A stretch of 64,000 nucleotides of DNA from Granulosicoccus antarcticus IMCC3135 (GTDB taxonomy: Bacteria; Pseudomonadota; Gammaproteobacteria; Granulosicoccales; Granulosicoccaceae), in contig NZ_CP018632.1 of the NCBI RefSeq assembly GCF_002215215.1, positions 2,786,501 to 2,850,500 on the forward strand, in the 5' to 3' direction. Within the stretch, counting starts at the first letter, position 1. Each line of letters starts with the position of its first letter. The notes beneath the pieces were generated by a model. That model was given only the letters and a program-made list of their open reading frames with translations, did not search any database and was not told the origin of the DNA. The position numbers were made by a program, and so were the translations under genes. Below are positions 45,619 through 55,060 of the stretch, piece after piece.

Positions 45619-46521
45619 ATGACAGTGGCAAGTACAGCGCTGCTGATTGATCGGCGCAAGCTTTGGGTCGGCACATCGGCTGCCTGTGCGGTATCGCTGA
45701 TCTGGGCAACCTGGCTGGTTGCCAGTCGCTCGGGCGCACAGTCTTCGCTGACCGTTTATGATCTGGCCGCTTTTCGTTATGGCATATCAGCTGTTTTTGC
45801 GTTGCCATTCGTGCTGTATTTCAAGCCATGGCGCACGATGAGTATCAGGCGGATGGGGATTGTTACCTTCTTGCTGAGCCCGGTCTACATACTATTTGTA
45901 TTCAGTGGTTTTCTGTATGCACCGGCCGCTCACGGGGGGATTTTCATGAACGGTGCCTTGCCTGCCATCACTTTGCTCATTGGCTGGCTTTGGTTGTCCG
46001 AAAGGGCCAGTGGCTGGCAGCTTTTGGGTGTGGCCTTGATCATGATCGGTGCTGTACTGGCGGTTGTGGATACCACACAACTGGATATAGCCGACAGCTG
46101 GATAGGCGATCTGATGTTTCTTACGGGCGGGATCTTCTTCTCAGGCTATCTGGTCGTGGGACGTTTGTGGCAGGTGACAACCAGTCAGGTGCTGCTTTGC
46201 AGTTCGGTACTGAACGCCTTGTTGTATATGCCCATCTGGTACTGGTTACTGCCCAGTGGTATCGAACAAGCCACGGAAGGGCAACTGGTATTGCAGGTAC
46301 TTTATCAAGGCCTGATACCCGGACTCATCGGTTTGCTGCTGGTGGCGACGGCTGCGCGAAATATCGGCTCGGCAACGACAGCAGCCTTCATGGCATCAGT
46401 ACCAGCTCTGGGGACTGTATTGAGCATTGTCTATCTGGGGGAGATGCCAGGCTTTCTTGGCTGGCTGAGTCTGCTGATACTGACGCCGGGCATATTGATT
46501 GTGGCGTTGGTCAAACGCTGA
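45619..46521 (+). CDS. DMT-superfamily transporter (EamA family)
   Basis: The 300-residue inner-membrane protein has about ten helices in two EamA repeats of roughly 140 residues each, with the helix-rich sequence ASTALLIDRRKLWVGTSAA at the start. Family members export amino acids or metabolites. The second repeat contains LIPGLIGLLLVATAARNIGS and ASVPALGTVLSIVYLGEMPG, typical of EamA. It ends 74 bases before the convergent ThDP enzyme gene, separated by a strong bidirectional terminator. The substrate cannot be predicted. Confidence 0.87.
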   Translation: MTVASTALLIDRRKLWVGTSAACAVSLIWATWLVASRSGAQSSLTVYDLAAFRYGISAVFALPFVLYFKPWRTMSIRRMGIVTFLLSPVYILFVFSGFLYAPAAHGGIFMNGALPAITLLIGWLWLSERASGWQLLGVALIMIGAVLAVVDTTQLDIADSWIGDLMFLTGGIFFSGYLVVGRLWQVTTSQVLLCSSVLNALLYMPIWYWLLPSGIEQATEGQLVLQVLYQGLIPGLIGLLLVATAARNIGSATTAAFMASVPALGTVLSIVYLGEMPGFLGWLSLLILTPGILIVALVKR

Positions 46522-46556
46522 AAGTGACTGACTCATTCTCGATGAGTCTGAAATAG

Positions 46557-46589
46557 AAAAGCCCGTACTTGCCAGAGGTACGGGCTTTT
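46557..46589. terminator. Bidirectional intrinsic terminator
   Basis: AAAAGCCCGTAC (46557-46568) and GTACGGGCTTTT (46578-46589) form a 12-bp stem including the A/T ends, with a 9-base loop. It serves the convergent DMT transporter and ThDP enzyme genes. Confidence 0.93.
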
Positions 46590-46594
46590 GTCAT

Positions 46595-48268
46595 TCAGCC
46601 TTTTGCCGCTTCTGCCTGTTGTCGAATTTGCGTCAGTGTCATTGTCGGTGTGATGGCTTCGGGGCTGATATGAATATGTATCAATGCAGGTTTGCCTGCC
46701 TCTATTGCTTGCTGCAGTGCGGGGGCAAACTGTTCAGTGCGGGTTACCGTGGTGCTGAAGGCGCCATAAGCGGCAGCCACAGCCGCAAAGTCCGGGTTTT
46801 TCAGTGTCGTTGCTGAGACACGGCCCGGAAAGGTTTTCTCCTGATGCATGCGAATGGTGCCGTAAATGCCATTGTCAATGAGCATCACGATGATGTTGGC
46901 TTCGGCCTGCACTGCGGTACCAAACTCCTGCATTGTCATCTGGAAACAGCCATCACCTGCAAAGGCTACGACGGTTCGCTCCGGTTGGCATAATTTGGCA
47001 GCAATGGCCGCAGGCAAACCATAGCCCATTGAACCGGAGGTGGGCGCAAGCTGTGAGCCGAAATGCCGGAACTTCCAGAAGCGGTGGATCCAGCTGGCGT
47101 AGTTGCCGGCGCCGTTGGTGAGGATGGCATCGTCAGGCAAGGTCTGGGCAAGAGTCTGCATGACTGAGGACATCTGTACATCACCGGGCGTGGTTGGTGT
47201 AGCTTCTGACCAGTTGCGGTAGGCTTTGTGTGCAGTTTCCACTTCTGTCTGCCGTTGTGCACTCTGGAGCGTCGGTTGAAGCTTGCCAAGTGCCGCTGTA
47301 AATGCTGATGGGCTGGCATGGATGGCAAGCTCAGGCCGATAGACACGGCCCAGCTCCTCGGCACCCGGATGCACATGTACCAGTGTCTGGCGTGGCGATG
47401 GAATGTCCAGAAGCGTGTAGTTCTGCGAAGGCATTTCCGAAAATCGGCCACCGACCATGAGAATCAGATCGGCCTCTTCAACCCGTTTACGCAGTTCCGG
47501 ATTCATGCCGATGCCGACATCACCGGCATAGTGGCTGTTGGTATGATCGAACAGCATCTGTCGACGGAACGAGCAGGCAACCGGTAGTTGCCAGGTTTGT
47601 GCTATCTGACGGAAGGTGTTCACGGCCTGTTCGTTCCAGCGTGTGCCACCCAGAATCGCCAGAGGTTTAGTCGACGATTCAAGCAGCGAGGCAAGCGATG
47701 ACATCTCTTCAGGCCCTGGGTATGTCTCGATCTGTTTCCAGGGCGCTACCGGTTTGACTGATGCCAGCTGGGAGAGGGCATCTTCGGGCAGGGCCAGGGC
47801 AACCGGTCCGGGTCTGCCTGATGTGGCGACATGGAAGGCTCTGGAAATCATCTCGTCCATGCGTTCTGCATCATCGATTTCTGCGACCCATTTAACCGAG
47901 GTGCCCAGAAAGCGCCGGTAGTCGACTTCCTGAAAAGCTTCGCGCTCGCGAATACCGCTGCCTATCTGTCCGATAAACAGAATCATGGGCGTGGAGTCCT
48001 GCAAAGCCACGTGCAGGCCGGCCGTGGCATTGGTGGCTCCAGGCCCGCGAGTCACCAGGCAGATACCCGGCACACCGGTCAGCTTGCCCCAGGCTTCAGC
48101 CATCATGGCAGCACCGCCCTCGTGGCGGCACAGCGTATTGTCGATACCGCTGTCATGTAGCGCATCCAGTACCGGAAGATAGCTCTCCCCAGGGACGCAG
48201 AAGACGCGTTGCACACCGTGCGTTTTCAATGCCTTGACCAGCAACTGGCCACCTGAAAATCTGTTCAT
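46595..48268 (-). CDS. Thiamine diphosphate-dependent enzyme (acetolactate synthase large-subunit-like)
   Basis: The 557-residue protein has the three-domain ThDP enzyme fold. The catalytic Glu lies in TLCRHEGGAAMMAEA, the central Rossmann-like domain follows, and the ThDP/Mg motif is VAFAGDGCFQMT with the closing NGIYGTIRMHQE segment. Family members act on pyruvate or related 2-oxo acids. It is probably not the biosynthetic AHAS because no ilvN small subunit is adjacent and it faces a TAXI-TRAP transporter. It may process pyruvate or a 2-oxo acid derived from the lactate-like substrate. The exact reaction is not predictable. Confidence 0.82.
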   Translation of the reverse strand: MNRFSGGQLLVKALKTHGVQRVFCVPGESYLPVLDALHDSGIDNTLCRHEGGAAMMAEAWGKLTGVPGICLVTRGPGATNATAGLHVALQDSTPMILFIGQIGSGIREREAFQEVDYRRFLGTSVKWVAEIDDAERMDEMISRAFHVATSGRPGPVALALPEDALSQLASVKPVAPWKQIETYPGPEEMSSLASLLESSTKPLAILGGTRWNEQAVNTFRQIAQTWQLPVACSFRRQMLFDHTNSHYAGDVGIGMNPELRKRVEEADLILMVGGRFSEMPSQNYTLLDIPSPRQTLVHVHPGAEELGRVYRPELAIHASPSAFTAALGKLQPTLQSAQRQTEVETAHKAYRNWSEATPTTPGDVQMSSVMQTLAQTLPDDAILTNGAGNYASWIHRFWKFRHFGSQLAPTSGSMGYGLPAAIAAKLCQPERTVVAFAGDGCFQMTMQEFGTAVQAEANIIVMLIDNGIYGTIRMHQEKTFPGRVSATTLKNPDFAAVAAAYGAFSTTVTRTEQFAPALQQAIEAGKPALIHIHISPEAITPTMTLTQIRQQAEAAKG

Positions 48269-48386
48269 GTCTTTTCCGCTCTGCCGTACGCGACGCCAGG
48301 CACTGGTTGGTGATTTGAATGAGTGCAGAACCTGCTGCGGACGTTAACATGCGATATTACGAATTCCAACCCGTTCAAGCGCCGCA

Positions 48387-48403
48387 GCATGATTAATTCA
48401 TGC
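48387..48403. promoter_or_regulatory. GCATGA-n5-TCATGC palindrome between the ThDP enzyme and TAXI genes
   Basis: A perfect 6-bp inverted repeat (GCATGA at 48387-48392, TCATGC at 48398-48403) lies in the 192-base divergent region. It is a candidate operator for both genes. A repeat of this length can occur by chance. Confidence 0.35.
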
Positions 48404-48460
48404 ATGTCGCATTCTTGGTCATGTACGGATTCAGCGTCATCCATTTTTGGGAGAATGAAC

Positions 48461-49414
48461 ATGAGATTGCTTACTTCACTGCTTGCCGCGAGCATGCTGC
48501 TTGGCACCGCCACTTCAGTGCTTTCTGAGACCCGGGTGACCTATAAATCCGCAAAGACGGGTTCATCCTATTATCAGATGGCAGTCGAACTGGCTGAAGC
48601 CATGAAAACCGGTACTGAGGGGGATATCAGCGTGACGGTGGAAGAGAGTCAGGGCTCGGTGCAGAATGTCATGGAGGCGGGTGTTCGTCCCGGTAATTAT
48701 GTGTTTACATCGCCGCCGGCTCTGGTCGAGCTGTCGCAATCGGGCAAGGCCATGTTTGAAGGCAAGAGTAATCCTGCTTTTGCCAATATTCGGGCCTTGT
48801 TCCCCATTCCGTCATTGACCATGCATTTTGTTGTGTCAGAGGAAAGTGGTATCCAGGCGTTCGCCGATATGGAAGGCAAGACCATCCTGTTGGGCAAAGG
48901 CTCATTTGGCGCAACCGAAGGTGAAAAATATCTGACGCTGTTCGATCTTGAAGGCAAGGTCAAACTGGCTGAAGTAGAACTGTCCAATGCAGTGGCTGCT
49001 CTCAAGAACGGCCAGATTGACGGTTTCGTGACAGCAGGTTCCTATCCGGCACCTAATGTCATCGAGGCGGCAGCCAGTACATCTGTTCGTTTGTTGTCGC
49101 TGGATGACAAGCAGGTTGCGGCCACCAAACGTACGCCCATGCTCATTCCGGCAGGCACCTACTCGGGGCAGGACGAGGATGTTGCGACAACCTCTCTGGC
49201 AGTGGTCGCCTATGCGACAACGGCGATGAGTGATGATATTGCGTATGCCATGACGCGAACCTACTGGGAGCAGAAGAAGGCAATGGCCGGCACCTCTGCC
49301 TGGTGGGATGGTGTGGATGCCAGTCTGATGGAGAGTCTGGGTCAGTTGCACCCCGGTGCCATTCGTTACTATGATGAAATCGGCATGCAACTGAGTGATG
49401 CCCAGCGTCAGTGA
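48461..49414 (+). CDS. TAXI-family TRAP transporter solute-binding protein
   Basis: The 317-residue periplasmic protein captures an organic acid for the adjacent permease. The ATG at 48461 is placed after GGGAG with correct spacing; one at 48455 is too close. The signal peptide is LLTSLLAASMLLGTATSVLS. The mature part begins TRVTYKSAKTGSSYYQMAVE and contains EESQGSVQNVMEAG and GKTILLGKGSFGATE, typical of the TAXI family. The ligand is unknown; lactate is inferred from the downstream dld-lutABC genes. The permease gene starts 55 bases downstream. Confidence 0.9.
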   Translation: MRLLTSLLAASMLLGTATSVLSETRVTYKSAKTGSSYYQMAVELAEAMKTGTEGDISVTVEESQGSVQNVMEAGVRPGNYVFTSPPALVELSQSGKAMFEGKSNPAFANIRALFPIPSLTMHFVVSEESGIQAFADMEGKTILLGKGSFGATEGEKYLTLFDLEGKVKLAEVELSNAVAALKNGQIDGFVTAGSYPAPNVIEAAASTSVRLLSLDDKQVAATKRTPMLIPAGTYSGQDEDVATTSLAVVAYATTAMSDDIAYAMTRTYWEQKKAMAGTSAWWDGVDASLMESLGQLHPGAIRYYDEIGMQLSDAQRQ

Positions 49415-49468
49415 GCAGGGTCTCACTGATACTCACTGCAACGATAACAACCACAGCAAACGCAATCA

Positions 49469-51265
49469 TTGAACAAGCCATTTAGCTCTCCTGCGGCAGA
49501 CAGGCCCTGGGTTCTTCTGGGAGCGATCTCCATTGCCTTCCACTTGTGGCTGGTTTTCAGTGGCCTGGTACCCAACCTGGTCAGTCGCCCGTTGCACATG
49601 GCGCTGGCTTTGCCCTGGATTTTACTGGCAGCCTATCGTCCCGGATCAGTCGCGACTTCCGTCTCTGTTGCCGGGCGCATCACGGGTGTTGTGTTGTTCC
49701 TGACGGGTCTCACAGCTTGTCTGTGGGTGGCCTGGCAGCATGCCATGCTGGGTGATCAGTATGGTTATCTGGCTGATAATACGCAGCGCTTGGTGGCCGT
49801 CGTCCTGTTGCTGGCCGTCCTGGAGATGGCTCGTAGAGCCATAGGCTGGCCCTTGCCACTGGTTGCATTATTGTCATTGCTTTATGGCTTGCTGGGCCAG
49901 TACATACCCGGCGAGTTCGGGCATCCGGGTACGCCGTTGAACAGTTTTCTGGGCACCCTGACTATTGCAGAAGGCGGCTTGTGGGGAAGCCTGACCGGCG
50001 TGTCGGTCAGCATTGTGGCTATATTCGTGATTTTTGGTTCCGTGTTGAATGCCGGTGAGGCCGGGCAGGGGTTCATGAATCTTGCCAGCAGTGCAGCGGG
50101 TCGTCTGAAAGGGGGAGCGGCCAAGGTATCCGTCGTCTCATCAGCCTTGTTCGGCTCGATCAGTGGCTCTGCCTCGGCTAATGTCGCTTCAACGGGAACG
50201 GTCACACTGCCCGCCATGATCAAACTGGGTTACCCCAGAGCGTTGGCCGGTGCGGTTGAAGCTGTTGCCTCATCGGGTGGTCAGATCATGCCGCCGTTGA
50301 TGGGGGCGGGTGCTTTTGTCATGGTTGAGCTTACCGGCATCAGCTACACACAGATCATGGCCGCAGCGAGCCTGCCAGCGGCTCTCTACTTTTTTGCTGT
50401 GTGGACAGGCATCAACGGGTTTGCCACACGCTTTGACCTGCAACCACTGGACAAGGACCAGCTGCCCGAGTTGCAGCGAGTGCTGCTGACGACAGGTTTT
50501 TTTCTGGTGCCGTTCACCACATTGCTTGTCAGTATGTTTGTTTTTGGACGTACGCCTCAGTATGCGGCTTCGTGGGCCATCGCATCCGGGTTTGTATTGT
50601 TGCTGTTCAATGATCGCTTGCAGCCGGGTATTGGCCAGTTTCTTCACAGAGTCAAACAGGCTTGTCTGCAGTCAGGTGAACAGATAGCAACCATTGCCGG
50701 CATCATCCTGTGCGCATCGATCGTGGTTGGCGTTCTGGGAATTACCGGTCTGGGGGTCAAGCTGACGTCAGCTATTTTATCCCTGTCGGGTGGTCAGCTT
50801 GTGCCTGCACTGCTACTGACCGCGCTGGCCTGTCTGGTATTGGGTATGGAGGTGCCAACAACGGCAGCTTATGTCATCTGTGTCTCTGTTGCCGGGCCTG
50901 CATTGACAGAGTTGGGACTACCCTTGCTGACTACACATCTGTTCGTCTTCTGGTTTGCACTACTGAGTACCATTACGCCGCCGGTCTGTGGCGCCGTTTT
51001 TATTGCAGCGGGTATGGTGGGGGAGAACTGGCTGAAAGTGGCAGGCTTCGCAATGGCCCTGGGCCTGGGGCTATATCTGATTCCGTTGACCATGATCAGC
51101 CATCCGGCATTGCTGAACGTTGCCCAGACCCCGTTGGCATCGACAGCCATTGCTCTGGTGATCGCGGTTGGCCTGGCTGCCATCTCGTTTGCCGTGACGA
51201 GTAAGAAGGCCTGGACCTTGAGAATCGCCGCTTTCGTATTGGGTTGTCTGTTGCTGTTCTTCTAG
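49469..51265 (+). CDS. TRAP transporter fused permease (TAXI type)
   Basis: The 598-residue permease has about 14-16 helices, combining the small DctQ-like and large DctM-like parts. It carries FGSISGSASANVASTGTV and SSGGQIMPPLMGAGAFVM, which are hallmarks of TAXI permeases. It starts with a TTG and has a poor ribosome-binding site. It is somewhat short for a fused TAXI permease. It lies between the solute-binding protein and the convergent FadR-type regulator. Confidence 0.9.
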   Translation: MNKPFSSPAADRPWVLLGAISIAFHLWLVFSGLVPNLVSRPLHMALALPWILLAAYRPGSVATSVSVAGRITGVVLFLTGLTACLWVAWQHAMLGDQYGYLADNTQRLVAVVLLLAVLEMARRAIGWPLPLVALLSLLYGLLGQYIPGEFGHPGTPLNSFLGTLTIAEGGLWGSLTGVSVSIVAIFVIFGSVLNAGEAGQGFMNLASSAAGRLKGGAAKVSVVSSALFGSISGSASANVASTGTVTLPAMIKLGYPRALAGAVEAVASSGGQIMPPLMGAGAFVMVELTGISYTQIMAAASLPAALYFFAVWTGINGFATRFDLQPLDKDQLPELQRVLLTTGFFLVPFTTLLVSMFVFGRTPQYAASWAIASGFVLLLFNDRLQPGIGQFLHRVKQACLQSGEQIATIAGIILCASIVVGVLGITGLGVKLTSAILSLSGGQLVPALLLTALACLVLGMEVPTTAAYVICVSVAGPALTELGLPLLTTHLFVFWFALLSTITPPVCGAVFIAAGMVGENWLKVAGFAMALGLGLYLIPLTMISHPALLNVAQTPLASTAIALVIAVGLAAISFAVTSKKAWTLRIAAFVLGCLLLFF

Positions 51266-51295
51266 AGTCTGATGTGCGCGAGCCATAGGCCAGAT

Positions 51296-52063
51296 TCACA
51301 TGAGTGCGAGGCGGCGGCTTGATACCTGGTCGCGCTGTGCTCGGGATTCTTCTTCCAGGTAGGAGCGTTGGACGAAAGCAATATGATCGCGGGCCGCCTT
51401 CGTCGAACGTTCTGGATTGCCTTCAAGGATGGCATCGAATATCTGTTGATGCTGGGCTAACAGTTGCTCACCGGAACCGTCCATCGCGCGCAGAAACGAG
51501 CGGTTATAGAACAGGTTCTGACGGGTGAGCGAATAGATAGACGACATCGTATGTACCAGCAGTGAGTTGTGGCTGGCGTCGATGATGGCTGCGTGAAACT
51601 CGATGTCAGCATCCTGGGAGGCGTCTGTGTCATCAGTTGCGTGAGCGGTCTCCAGTTTGACAATGATGGAGGCCAGAATTTCTTTGTCAGCGTGGGTGGC
51701 GCGAGCCGCCGCCAGGCCGGCCGCGAAGCCTTCCTGTTCTGCCCGGAACTCAAGGTAATCGAGAAACGCGTTCTGATGGCGTGAATACAATGCAATGAGG
51801 GCAGGTGACATGGCCGAACCGATCAACGGTGCGACAAAGGTGCCTTCACCGTGGCGTACGGTGATCAATTCATTGTTTTCAAGAATCTTGAAGGCCTCGC
51901 GCACCTTGGGCCTCGAGACGCCTAACTGTAACGCCAGATCGCGTTCGGCAGGCAGGCGTGCACCATCACGAAGTATTCCGTTCAGTATCAGCATTTCGAT
52001 CTGCTCGATGACGGATTCGACAACTGAGGTGTGTTCGATCGGTTCAAAGACGGTGTGCGGCAT
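51296..52063 (-). CDS. FadR-subfamily GntR transcriptional regulator (FCD domain)
   Basis: The 255-residue regulator has an N-terminal winged helix (LQLGVSRPKVREAFKILENN, VRHGEGTFVAP) and a C-terminal helical FCD domain (LDYLEFRAEQEGFAAGLAAA, DADIEFHAAIIDASHN), which binds small acids through metal or polar contacts. LldR and PdhR are relatives that sense lactate and pyruvate. It is divergent from dld with a 466-base gap and convergent with the TRAP permease, making it the likely local regulator of lactate use. The ATG at 52063 is the best start. Confidence 0.9.
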   Translation of the reverse strand: MPHTVFEPIEHTSVVESVIEQIEMLILNGILRDGARLPAERDLALQLGVSRPKVREAFKILENNELITVRHGEGTFVAPLIGSAMSPALIALYSRHQNAFLDYLEFRAEQEGFAAGLAAARATHADKEILASIIVKLETAHATDDTDASQDADIEFHAAIIDASHNSLLVHTMSSIYSLTRQNLFYNRSFLRAMDGSGEQLLAQHQQIFDAILEGNPERSTKAARDHIAFVQRSYLEEESRAQRDQVSSRRLALM

Positions 52064-52529
52064 CGGTAATATTGTTCAGTTTGGTGCTCTCTCAGATGTT
52101 CTTCAGAGCGTTCCGTACGACGAATGATGTGCTTGTTTCAAGTCTGTAATTAGGCAGAGGTAAAAAGAAAGATCCACTGCAGGGGGCTTGTGAGTAATTG
52201 AAAATACGCGGTATTAGAACGAAATAGAAGTAACAAGTTAATGATATTAATGATAAATTTTGTAAAAACTATCTGAAATGTCAATCGTACCGTCTTTGTG
52301 AAGAGCGCCTGAGAAGGTCGCAAGTGATTGATTTCAAGAGTAGTGGTTTAGAAATTCGTTGACGCAAATTAGTGGTAAAGATAATATACCTCTTCATGAG
52401 CAAGGCTTGAGCTTGCACTTCAAGTTTGCGTGAAATAACCCGATTGCGTGCTGATCAACTACTGGCCCGGATCGGCTGAGGGGCCTCATTTGTTACCTCT
52501 GCCGTTCTTGAATATAAGAGAATTTCCAC
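52064..52529. other. Long AT-rich divergent region between the FadR-type regulator and dld
   Basis: This 466-base region holds the promoter and repeats listed next. It also contains TTAAT-gat-ATTAA (around 52236-52248), a short inverted repeat in an AT-rich patch. No coding frame or RNA gene is evident. Confidence 0.55.
52341..52387 (+). promoter_or_regulatory. Sigma-70 promoter of dld flanked by TAGTGGT repeats
   Basis: TTGACG (52359-52364) is followed by exactly 17 bases and TAATAT (52382-52387), an excellent sigma-70 promoter. The direct repeat TAGTGGTTTAGA (52341-52352) and TAGTGGTAAAGA (52370-52381) overlaps it, one copy upstream of the -35 and one within the spacer. These are good candidates for the binding site of the FadR-type regulator. 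The leader to dld would be about 135 bases. Confidence 0.7.
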
Positions 52530-54215
52530 TTGATGAACGATAAGGAACTGCTTAACTCTCTGCGTGAAATTGTCGGTCCCCAGCACTTGCTGACGGGGGC
52601 CAGAAAAACCGAACGCTTTCGCAAGGGGTTTCGCTCAGGCCAGGGAGAGGCGTTGTGTGTGGTGCAGCCTGGCACCTTGCTGGAACAGTGGGATGTCTTG
52701 AAGGCCTGCGTGGCGGCGGACAAGATTGTCATCATGCAGGCCGCCAATACGGGGCTGACTGAAGGCAGTACACCCAGTGGCAGTTATGAGCGTGATGTGG
52801 TTCTGATCAATACGCGCCGCATGGACGCATTGCATCTGCTCAAGGATGGGGCACAGGTTCTGGCATTGCCCGGATCAACGCTGTTTGCATTGGAGAAGTT
52901 GCTGACACCGCTGGGCCGCCAGCCGCATTCGGTGATCGGATCATCCTGCATTGGAGCCTCGATTGTGGGTGGAGTCTGCAACAACTCGGGTGGTTCTTTA
53001 ATCGAGCGAGGGCCGTCATATACCGAACTGACCCTTTACGCACAGCTTGGCGCTGATGGCCAGCTACGCCTCATCAATCATCTGGGACTGTCGTTAGGCG
53101 ACACGCCTGAAGAGATTCTGACCCGTGTTCAGAAAGGTGAATTCAGTGATGCTGATTTGGAACAGAGTGACAAGAAAGCTTCAGATACTGAGTACGCGAA
53201 GCTTGTGCGTGAGGTCGAGGCTGATACGCCGGCCCGATTCAACGCCGACAAGCGCTGCCTGCATGAAAGCGCCGGCTGTGCTGGCAAGCTGGCGGTATTT
53301 GCCGTGCGGCTGGATACCTACCCCGGTAACGAGCAGGAGCAGGTTTTCTATGTCGGCACTAATGACCCTGCGGATCTGACTGATCTGCGCCGCGATATTC
53401 TCGCAGGCTTCGACAGCTTGCCGGTCAGCGCCGAATACATGCATCGCGAGGTGTTCGACATCACGACGCGGTTCGGTAAGGATACGATGGTGATGATTGA
53501 CAAGCTGGGCACCGACAAGCTGCCCACCTTCTTTGCGATCAAGGGTGCTGTGGATGCCCGGTTGAACAGAATTCCTTTTCTGAATGGTTTCTCGGATCGC
53601 TGCATGCAGGGGCTCAGTGCACTATGGCCCCGTATTCTGCCCAAGCGCATGACAGAATTCCGTGATCGCTTCGAGCACCACTTGATCCTCAAGATGCACG
53701 ACGGCGGTATCGCCGAGGCACAGGCCTATCTTGAGCGCAATTTTGCCGACAAGGACGCTGATTTTTTTGTCTGCACGCCACGTGAGGGCAAGATTGCAGG
53801 TCTGCACCGGTTCGCCGCCGCTGGTGCTGCCATCCGCTATCAGAATGTTCACACCAACGAGGTGGAGGACATCATTGCTCTGGATATTGCGCTGAAACGT
53901 AACGAACGCACATGGCGTGAGGAATTACCGCCTGAAATCAGTGACCAGCTGGTCCATAAACTCTATTATGGTCATTTCATGTGCCACGTCATGCATCAGG
54001 ACTATATCGTCCGCAAAGGTGCAGACGTTGCTGCCTTGAAGGCTAAAATGCTTGAAATACTAGATCAACGTGGTGCAGAGTATCCTGCCGAACACAACGT
54101 CGGACATCTGTATAAGGCTAAGCCGGATCTGGCCGCATTCTACAAGTCCGTCGATCCGACCAATTCCATGAATCCGGGAATCGGCAAGATGTCCAGGCTC
54201 AAGCATTACGCCTGA
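52530..54215 (+). CDS. dld: Quinone-dependent D-lactate dehydrogenase
   Basis: Dld oxidises D-lactate to pyruvate at the inner-membrane surface with electrons going to quinone. The 561-residue protein closely parallels E. coli Dld throughout: GFRSGQGEALCVVQPGTLL, MQAANTGLTEGSTP, SVIGSSCIGASIVGG, ESAGCAGKLAVFAVRLDT, EYMHREVFDI, HKLYYGHFMCHVMHQDYI and DPTNSMNPGIGKMS. It binds FAD in the N-terminal PCMH domain. Its start has no strong ribosome-binding site but matches the family N-terminus. It leads the dld-lutABC series, with lutA following after about 70 bases. Confidence 0.96.
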   Translation: MMNDKELLNSLREIVGPQHLLTGARKTERFRKGFRSGQGEALCVVQPGTLLEQWDVLKACVAADKIVIMQAANTGLTEGSTPSGSYERDVVLINTRRMDALHLLKDGAQVLALPGSTLFALEKLLTPLGRQPHSVIGSSCIGASIVGGVCNNSGGSLIERGPSYTELTLYAQLGADGQLRLINHLGLSLGDTPEEILTRVQKGEFSDADLEQSDKKASDTEYAKLVREVEADTPARFNADKRCLHESAGCAGKLAVFAVRLDTYPGNEQEQVFYVGTNDPADLTDLRRDILAGFDSLPVSAEYMHREVFDITTRFGKDTMVMIDKLGTDKLPTFFAIKGAVDARLNRIPFLNGFSDRCMQGLSALWPRILPKRMTEFRDRFEHHLILKMHDGGIAEAQAYLERNFADKDADFFVCTPREGKIAGLHRFAAAGAAIRYQNVHTNEVEDIIALDIALKRNERTWREELPPEISDQLVHKLYYGHFMCHVMHQDYIVRKGADVAALKAKMLEILDQRGAEYPAEHNVGHLYKAKPDLAAFYKSVDPTNSMNPGIGKMSRLKHYA

Positions 54216-54283
54216 AACCCGTACCTGCGGAGAGCTCAGCCCATGAATTGCACCGCCACAACCAACAGGATTGCAGCCGGCCG

Positions 54284-55060
54284 ATGACTATGGATCACTC
54301 AGACAAGCCTCGCGTCGGGCTGTTCGTTACCTGCCTTGTCGATGCCATGCGCCCTAATATCGGGTTTGCAAGCCTGAAGCTGCTGGAGCAGGCGGGATGC
54401 ATCGTCGAGGTGCCGCAGGCTCAGACCTGTTGCGGCCAGCCGGCTTATAACAGTGGGGATGACGCCACGACGAAGGCCATCGCTCAGCAACTTATCGAAG
54501 CGTTTGAATCTTATGACTATGTGGTGGTGCCATCAGGATCCTGCGCCAGCATGATCCGCACCCATTACGGCGCACTCTTTGTGGATGACCCGGTGTGGGC
54601 TGCGCGGCAGCAGGCGCTCTCTGCCAAGACTTGGGAGATTCTCAGTTTTCTGAGTGATGTCATGGCCATGCAAATTGAGCAGGTACGCTACCAGGGCACG
54701 GCCACCTATCATGACAGCTGTTCGGGTTTGCGCGATCTGGGCGTTCACGATCAACCCCGGCAGTTACTGGAAAATGTCGAGGGCTTGTCGATGAAACCAT
54801 TGAAAGATGATGATGTCTGTTGCGGATTTGGCGGTACATTTTGTGTCAAATACCCAGATATTTCCAATGCGATTGTTTCTGAAAAAACCGATGCCATTGC
54901 CAATACCGGGGCAGATACACTGCTGGCAGGTGATCTGGGTTGTCTGATGAACATGGCTGGCAAGCTTTCACGAGAGGGTCGTGATATCAAGGCGTTTCAC
55001 ACGGTCGAAGTGCTGGCAGGCATGGCCGATGGGGCAGGAATCATCGGGAGCGACAAGTGA
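54284..55060 (+). CDS. lutA: L-lactate dehydrogenase complex protein LutA
   Basis: LutA is the CCG-domain subunit of the LutABC complex, which oxidises L-lactate to pyruvate. The protein has about 258 residues from the ATG at 54284. Its two cysteine-rich CCG motifs are seen as FVTCLVDAMRP with QTCCGQPAYNSG and DSCSGLRDLG with CCGFGGTFCVKYP; these bind a Fe-S cluster or heterodisulfide. Other starts exist upstream at 54248 (TTG) and just downstream at 54290. It overlaps lutB by four bases. Confidence 0.92.
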   Translation: MTMDHSDKPRVGLFVTCLVDAMRPNIGFASLKLLEQAGCIVEVPQAQTCCGQPAYNSGDDATTKAIAQQLIEAFESYDYVVVPSGSCASMIRTHYGALFVDDPVWAARQQALSAKTWEILSFLSDVMAMQIEQVRYQGTATYHDSCSGLRDLGVHDQPRQLLENVEGLSMKPLKDDDVCCGFGGTFCVKYPDISNAIVSEKTDAIANTGADTLLAGDLGCLMNMAGKLSREGRDIKAFHTVEVLAGMADGAGIIGSDK

